Origin: Arthrobacter sp.
GTDB lineage: Bacteria > Actinomycetota > Actinomycetes > Actinomycetales > Micrococcaceae
Reading direction: 5' to 3'
Assembly (NCBI GenBank): GCA_023264815.1
Contig: JAHFUZ010000021.1
Location: forward strand, 1-64,000
DNA: 64,000 bases
The position numbers were made by a program, and so were the translations under genes. Positions 59,269 to 64,000 of this stretch are shown here, piece after piece. The notes below the pieces were generated by a model. It worked only from the letters and a program-made list of their open reading frames with translations. It had not been told where the DNA came from and ran no database searches. Positions within the stretch are counted from its first letter, which is position 1. Each line of letters opens with the position of its first letter.

Positions 59269-60738
59269 ATGACGCCCCAAGCCGTGGACCGCGAATTTGA
59301 TGTCGTAATCATCGGCGCAGGCGCTGTGGGCGAGAATGTAGCGGGCCGGGTGGTCCGCGGCGGACTCACGGCAGCTGTTGTTGAGGCCGAGCTGGTGGGC
59401 GGTGAATGTTCCTACTGGGCGTGCATTCCGTCCAAGGCCCTGCTCCGCCCGGGCACCGCCCTCCACGGCGCGCAGACTGTGCCCGGCGCCGCCGAAGCCG
59501 TCACGCGCACCCTGGATTCCGCGGCAGTGCTCAAACGCCGCGACTACTTCACCGCCAACTGGCAGGACCACAACGGCGTGAAGTGGCTTGAAGAGACCGG
59601 GATCGAACTCATCCGCGGCCACGGCTGGCTCACCGGAACCCGCACCGTGGAAGTGGCCGGCCTGGACGGCAACACGTACCAGCTCAAAGCCCGTCACGCC
59701 GTGGTTCTGGCCACCGGCTCCACACCCAACCAGCCGCCCATCCCCGGCCTGGCCGACGTCCAGGTGTGGGGCACGCGGGAGGCCACCTCGGCCAGGGAAG
59801 TCCCGGAACGGCTGGCAGTCCTGGGCGGCGGCGTGGCCGGTACAGAACTGGCCCAGGCTTTCGCCCGCCTCGGCACGGACGTGACCCTCGTGGCACGGAG
59901 CGGACTCCTGGGCAGTTTCCCGGCGGAAGCCAGCCGGCTCGTGGCAGCCGGACTCCGGGCGGATGGGGTGACTGTCCGCGTCAACACCTCCGCGCACGGC
60001 ATCCATGAAAACGACGACGGCACGTTCACCCTGGCGCTGCACGACCGGGCTACCGGCGAAAACAGCACCGTCACGGCCGAAAAAGTCCTGGTTTCCACCG
60101 GCAGGCATCCCGCCCTCGAGGGCCTCGGGCTGGAAAGCCTGGGCTTGGAGGCCCAGGACGGGCACCCCCTCCGCCTCTCCACCGACACCACTGGCCTAGT
60201 CCACGGGACGGAAGGCGGCCAAGCCTGGCTATATGCCGCGGGGGACGCCGCCGGACGCAACTATTTCACCCACCAGGGCAAGTACGAGGCCCGCGCCACG
60301 GGGGACGCCATCGTGGCCCGCGCCAAGGGCAGCCTGGAAGGGACGCCGGAGCCCTGGAGCAGCTTGGCCCAGACGGCCAACCAGCACGCCGTCCCCAGCG
60401 TGGTATTTACCGATCCCGAACTGGCAGCCGTGGGGCGCACCGTGGAGCAGGCCAAGGTGGACGGCTACAACGCGTCCTCGGTGGAACTGCCCATCGAGGT
60501 ATCGGGCTCCGCCCTGCATTCAGAGCATTACGAGGGCTGGGCCCAGCTGGTGGTGGACGAGGACCGCAGGGTCATTCTGGGGGCAACGTTCGCCGGACCG
60601 GACGTGGCCGAACTCCTGCATGCCGCCACGATCGCCGTGGTGGGCGAAGTGCCCCTGGACCGGCTGTGGCACGCAGTGCCGTCGTTTCCGACCATCAGCG
60701 AAGTGTGGCTGCGGCTGCTGGAGAAGTACGGCCTCTAG
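59269..60738 (+). CDS. Dihydrolipoamide dehydrogenase-like flavoprotein disulfide reductase
   Basis: 489 residues. FAD motif VVIIGAGAVGENVAG (~12-26), redox disulfide GGECSYWACIPSKALLRP (C47, C52), NAD motif LAVLGGGVAGTELAQAFARLG, and the C-terminal HAVPSFPTISE His-Glu pair. The CSYWAC spacing fits the pyridine nucleotide-disulfide reductases, but the sequence differs from the classic GGTCLNVGC of Lpd, so lipoamide may not be its substrate; no partner complex genes are near. Confidence 0.88.
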   Translation: MTPQAVDREFDVVIIGAGAVGENVAGRVVRGGLTAAVVEAELVGGECSYWACIPSKALLRPGTALHGAQTVPGAAEAVTRTLDSAAVLKRRDYFTANWQDHNGVKWLEETGIELIRGHGWLTGTRTVEVAGLDGNTYQLKARHAVVLATGSTPNQPPIPGLADVQVWGTREATSAREVPERLAVLGGGVAGTELAQAFARLGTDVTLVARSGLLGSFPAEASRLVAAGLRADGVTVRVNTSAHGIHENDDGTFTLALHDRATGENSTVTAEKVLVSTGRHPALEGLGLESLGLEAQDGHPLRLSTDTTGLVHGTEGGQAWLYAAGDAAGRNYFTHQGKYEARATGDAIVARAKGSLEGTPEPWSSLAQTANQHAVPSVVFTDPELAAVGRTVEQAKVDGYNASSVELPIEVSGSALHSEHYEGWAQLVVDEDRRVILGATFAGPDVAELLHAATIAVVGEVPLDRLWHAVPSFPTISEVWLRLLEKYGL

Positions 60739-60743
60739 TCTAT

Positions 60744-60772
60744 TTGAACTGACTGGTCAGTTCAGTTAGGCT
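60744..60772 (+). promoter_or_regulatory. Promoter with embedded TetR-type operator
   Basis: TTGAAC (60744-60749), 17 bases, TAGGCT (60767-60772). A palindrome TGAACTGAC, TG, GTCAGTTCA (60745-60764) fills the -35/-10 spacer. Since the operon ends in a TetR gene, autorepression is the natural reading. Confidence 0.72.
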
Positions 60773-60804
60773 GGTGGTGACAGACAGTCGTCGAAAGGTC
60801 ACCT

Positions 60805-61530
60805 TTGCTCTCCGTTCAGCAGCTCCATGTGAAAGGCCGGCGGGACGATCTCCTTCCGCCCACCTCTCTGCGCGCCAGCCGGGGTGAGCTCCTCCTGGTG
60901 TCGGCCGACCGCCAGGACCAGCGGACCGCGCTCGCACTGGCGATCAGCGGACGGATGAAGCCCAGCAGCGGCCGGATCGAGTGGGCCGGCAACCCCGGCC
61001 TCAAACACCTCCGGCTCGCCAGCTCCCTGGTGGACTCCCCCGGCGTCAACGAACCGGAACAGCACCTGAGCGTCCGCGACCTGATGACCGAGGACCTTGC
61101 CCTGATCCCCCGGCGCTACCGCGGCGCACTCCTGAGCAAGCCCTGGCTGAAGGTCAACAGCTTCGAGGACATCGCGGATCTCTGGACCGAACAGCTGCCC
61201 GCCGGCAAACGCATTGAGCTGCTGACTGCACTGGCTCTTGCCAACCCGTACACGGATCTGCTCGTAGTGGATTCCCCGGACAGGCACAGTGCCAGCGCCG
61301 CGGCCTGGCTCCCGCGGCTCGAGGAACTGGCGTACGACGGCGGCCGGCCACTCGCCGTCGTCGCTACCGTCACTGCCCTCCCGGACTCGTGGACGGGCCC
61401 GGCGGCAGAGATCGGGAACGCGGTCCAGCGGCGGGACGATACGCCGGTAACCCCGGAAGCCCTCCCGGCCGATGCTGCGGCTGACGACGAATCAGAAGCC
61501 TTCCTACTCGAAACCGAGGTTGCCAGGTGA
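60805..61530 (+). CDS. Degenerate ABC-type ATPase paired with YhgE
   Basis: 241 residues from TTG 60805 with AAAGG upstream. The fold of an ABC ATPase is recognisable (LHVKGRRDDLLPPTSLRASRGELLLV, SSGRIEWAGNPGLK, LTALALANPYTDLLVVDSP), but Walker A, normally GxxGxGKS/T, reads SADRQDQRTAL, the signature is LPAGKRIEL, and the Walker B Glu is replaced by Ser. It should neither bind nor hydrolyse ATP normally. Its stop overlaps the YhgE start (GTGA). Probably a structural partner of the membrane protein. Confidence 0.8.
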   Translation: MLSVQQLHVKGRRDDLLPPTSLRASRGELLLVSADRQDQRTALALAISGRMKPSSGRIEWAGNPGLKHLRLASSLVDSPGVNEPEQHLSVRDLMTEDLALIPRRYRGALLSKPWLKVNSFEDIADLWTEQLPAGKRIELLTALALANPYTDLLVVDSPDRHSASAAAWLPRLEELAYDGGRPLAVVATVTALPDSWTGPAAEIGNAVQRRDDTPVTPEALPADAAADDESEAFLLETEVAR

Positions 61531-63563
61531 CCGTGCTGCGGCTGGCCCGTTCCGAACTCAAGCGCATGACCGGCGGCCTGCTGCCGAAGCTGACCATCCT
61601 GGCCCTGATCATGGTGCCGCTCCTGTACGGTGCGGTGTATCTGTACGCCAACTGGAACCCGTATGGGAACCTGAACCAGATCGACGCCGCGCTGGTGGTG
61701 GAGGACAGCGGTGCCACCTCGGGCGACGGAACCAGGCTCCAGGCCGGCAATGACGTGGCTGAGGGACTGATTGCGGGCCATGTTTTCAACTGGCAGCAGG
61801 TCTCCAGCGCTGACGAAGCCGAGGCCGGCGTCAGCAGCGGCAGGTACGCCTTTGCACTGAAGATCCCCCAGGACTTCTCCGCCAACCTGGTCTCGCCGGG
61901 CAGCTTCGACTCGGCCAGCCAGGCGATGCTTAACGTCACCACCAACGATGCCAACAACTACCTGCTGAGCACCATCGTGGACAAACTGACCACGTCCGTG
62001 CACACCACAGTGGCCAAGGAAGTGGGCGAAGAGACCGCCAACCAGCTCCTCACCGGCTTCGGCACCATCCATGCGCAGATGCTCAAGGCAGGCGATGGCG
62101 CCGGACAGCTGGCCGGCGGCGTGGCCACCCTCCGGGACGGTGCCGGCACGCTGCACGCGGGCACTACCGAACTCAGCGCCGGAGCGGCGGAACTCTACGA
62201 CGGGCAGCTGAAACTGCGGGACGGCGCCAACCAGCTGACCGACGGCGCCGGACAGCTCAGCAGCGGCCTTACCGTCCTCAAGGACAAGACCACCACCCTG
62301 CCCACCGACGCCCAGACACTGGCGAACGGGGCGGCGCAGGTGGCCGCAGGCAACGCCCAGCTCAACACCAAGGTCCACAACGTGGTCACCCAGCTCGACG
62401 CGGCGGACCAGGGGCTGCGGGCGCGGGTGATCGAATCGAATGCACGGCTCGTCGCAGCAGGAGCCATCACCCAGGCGCAGGCCGACAAAATATTGGCCGA
62501 TTTTGATTCCGTGGCAGCCTCCAGCCCGGTGGCGGCGGCGAAGTCCGCCATCCAGGCCGACGCCGCCCAGATCCAGCAGCTCTCAGACGGCGCCGGTGCG
62601 GTAAGCGTCGGCGCGGCCCAGCTCGCGGCGGGCATGCCCGCGTTGAAGGAAGCGGTGGCCCAGGCGTCGGGTGGGGCCGACAAGCTCCACACTGGTGCGG
62701 CCACGCTGGTCACGGGCCAGCAGTCTGCACTTGACGGCGCCGGCCGCCTCGCGCAGGGGGCGAAGACGGTCGACGCCGGTGCGGGGCAGCTTGAGTCGGG
62801 GGCCGGCACAGCCGCTGACGGCTCGCGCACGCTTGCTGACGAAATCAACCGGGGCGCCGGGCAGGTGCCCAACCCAAGCGACGCACAGAAAGACAGCCTC
62901 TCCCAGGTCATCGCCGATCCTGTGGCCGTCAGCAACATCTCCCAGGCCAAGGCAGACTCCTACGGCGCGGGACTGGCACCCTTCTTCCTGACCCTCGCCT
63001 TGTGGATCGGCATCTTTATGCTGATCCAGGCCATGCGGCCCATCACCCAGCGGGCTCTGGCGTCGAACGCCCCCGACTGGAAAATCGCCGTCGGCGGCTG
63101 GCTTCCGTTCCTGGCCGTTTCCGCAGTCCAGGCCACCCTCCTGACCCTCGTGGTGGACCTGTCGCTGGGACTGAACCCAGCCCATCCGGTCCTGATGTGG
63201 CTGTTCATGCTGGCGGCGGCAATGGCCTTCAGTGCCATCATCCAGGGTGTGGTGGCGCTGCTGGGATCGCCCGGCAAGCTGGTGGTGCTGATCCTGCTGG
63301 TGCTGCAGCTGGTGTCCTCCGGCGGGACTTTCCCGTGGCAGACCACGCCGCAGCCGCTGCATGTGGTGCACGAAGTCCTGCCGATGGGCTACGTGGTCAC
63401 CGGCATGCGGCACCTCATTTATGGTGCCGACCTGTCCATGATCATGCCCACGGCGCTGGGGCTGCTCGGCTACACGCTGCTGGGGACCGTCATGTCCACC
63501 CTGGCGGTCCGGAAGCACAAGTACTGGACACTGAAGACGCTTAAGCCTGAGATTGCGGTATGA
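61527..63563 (+). CDS. YhgE/Pip-family membrane protein
   Basis: 678 residues. One N-terminal helix (~20-42), a large extracytoplasmic domain with coiled-coil repeats of the form LxxGAxxLxxGxxxL (~185-470), and five to six helices at the C-terminus (~480-665). This is the YhgE/phage-infection-protein architecture, related to ABC-2 permeases and ESX-type/RND-like surface assembly factors. GTG 61527 overlaps the ATPase stop. Role unknown; export or surface assembly with the pseudo-ATPase is inference. Confidence 0.88.
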   Translation: MTVLRLARSELKRMTGGLLPKLTILALIMVPLLYGAVYLYANWNPYGNLNQIDAALVVEDSGATSGDGTRLQAGNDVAEGLIAGHVFNWQQVSSADEAEAGVSSGRYAFALKIPQDFSANLVSPGSFDSASQAMLNVTTNDANNYLLSTIVDKLTTSVHTTVAKEVGEETANQLLTGFGTIHAQMLKAGDGAGQLAGGVATLRDGAGTLHAGTTELSAGAAELYDGQLKLRDGANQLTDGAGQLSSGLTVLKDKTTTLPTDAQTLANGAAQVAAGNAQLNTKVHNVVTQLDAADQGLRARVIESNARLVAAGAITQAQADKILADFDSVAASSPVAAAKSAIQADAAQIQQLSDGAGAVSVGAAQLAAGMPALKEAVAQASGGADKLHTGAATLVTGQQSALDGAGRLAQGAKTVDAGAGQLESGAGTAADGSRTLADEINRGAGQVPNPSDAQKDSLSQVIADPVAVSNISQAKADSYGAGLAPFFLTLALWIGIFMLIQAMRPITQRALASNAPDWKIAVGGWLPFLAVSAVQATLLTLVVDLSLGLNPAHPVLMWLFMLAAAMAFSAIIQGVVALLGSPGKLVVLILLVLQLVSSGGTFPWQTTPQPLHVVHEVLPMGYVVTGMRHLIYGADLSMIMPTALGLLGYTLLGTVMSTLAVRKHKYWTLKTLKPEIAV

Positions 63564-64000
63564 GCACCGTCCTGCCCGGCCATCCTCCGGCTGAAAAGAA
63601 GCTCCGCCCCGCCCGGACCAATGCCACCAGGCAGAAACTGTTCGACGCCTCCATGGAACTGATCGGCGAGCGGGGCGCCGCCGGCGTCACGGTGGACGAA
63701 ATCGCCGCAGCAGCAGGGGTTTCCAAGGGCACTGTGTATTACAACTTCGGCAGCAAGTCCGATCTCATCGCCCAATTGCTGCGGCACGGCGTGGACATCC
63801 TGAAGGCCCGGCTGCTCAGCGCTTCCGGTGATACCGGCACTGACCCTCTGGCGGCGATGGAGGCGATGATCGGGCAGGCCATGGACTTCATGGCCGACTA
63901 CCCGTCCTTCGCCCGGCTGTGGGTCAGTGAAAACTGGCGCACGCCCAGCGTCTGGCAGGACACGTTCGCTGTGCTCAGGACCGAACTCCTCGCCGTGATC
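63560..64000 (+). CDS. TetR-family regulator, cut by the window end
   Basis: The first 147 codons are visible. ATG 63560 overlaps the YhgE stop (ATGA). The N-terminal HTH is complete: ATRQKLFDASMELIGERG, then VDEIAAAAGVSKGTVYYNF and SKSDLIAQLL; the ligand domain begins after that. Third gene of the operon and probably the repressor that binds the palindrome in the operon promoter. Confidence 0.9.
   Translation, partial: MSTVLPGHPPAEKKLRPARTNATRQKLFDASMELIGERGAAGVTVDEIAAAAGVSKGTVYYNFGSKSDLIAQLLRHGVDILKARLLSASGDTGTDPLAAMEAMIGQAMDFMADYPSFARLWVSENWRTPSVWQDTFAVLRTELLAVI

Overview
The window is high-GC actinobacterial chromosome, most likely from the Micrococcaceae (Arthrobacter/Pseudarthrobacter type). 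The evidence is a GlgE-type maltosyltransferase pathway with a maltokinase-branching enzyme fusion, a CarD-ispD-ispF-cysS-rlmB cluster, SenX3-RegX3 with PhoU, the bacterial proteasome activator Bpa, GTP-dependent PEP carboxykinase, and many leaderless-type promoters (TAnnnT ending 6-7 bases before the start codon). I see no phage, insertion sequence, CRISPR array or integrated island. It reads as core chromosome with a few decayed or unusual loci.

Layout. 1-141: promoter and leader of an rRNA operon that runs left out of the window. 295-14700: alpha-glucan metabolism. glgE, treS and a fused maltokinase-glgB form one minus-strand operon that would make branched glucan from trehalose/maltose. 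glgP is divergent from it. glgX heads a second minus-strand unit that also carries a secreted guanyl-type RNase and its barstar-like inhibitor. 14800-19270: rlmB, cysS, ispF, ispD and carD (23S rRNA methylation, Cys-tRNA synthesis, MEP isoprenoid pathway, RNA polymerase-binding regulator). 19500-22915: a lipoprotein, RegX3-SenX3 and divergent PhoU, with a PHO-box-like repeat between senX3 and phoU. 22990-29610: gpmA, a methyltransferase, a small membrane protein, a cystathionine-synthase-like enzyme, and the tmk-holB-peptidase operon.

29700-34000: tRNA-Thr, an apparent coding remnant, an Hpt-like protein without the phospho-accepting His, several proteins of unknown function, and Bpa. 34070-36580: carbon-starvation/peptide transporter CstA with YbdD. 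36800-38300: an intact PadR regulator beside an ABC exporter destroyed by an internal deletion and a nonsense codon. 38370-49100: quinone oxidoreductase, tRNA-Ser(TGA), a 1515-residue secreted nuclease/5'-nucleotidase, an FAD-binding protein and an S9 peptidase. 49180-55010: tRNA-Ser(GCT), an MFS exporter whose 3' end overlaps a RecQ helicase carrying a C-terminal phosphoribosyltransferase-like domain, phosphomannomutase and a coupled unknown gene. 55020-58790: NsrR-Hmp nitric oxide detoxification with palindromic operators, then pckG. 59064-64000: tRNA-Arg, a dihydrolipoamide-dehydrogenase-like flavoprotein, and an operon of a degenerate ABC-type ATPase, a YhgE/Pip membrane protein and a TetR regulator (cut by the window edge), with a palindromic operator in the promoter spacer.

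The most distinctive observations are the pseudo-ATPase/YhgE/TetR operon, the RecQ-PRTase fusion, the Hpt protein lacking its His, the RNase-barstar pair tied to glgX, the nested inverted repeat at 14685-14789, and the systematic leaderless promoter architecture, in which stop codons of upstream genes are reused inside -10 elements.
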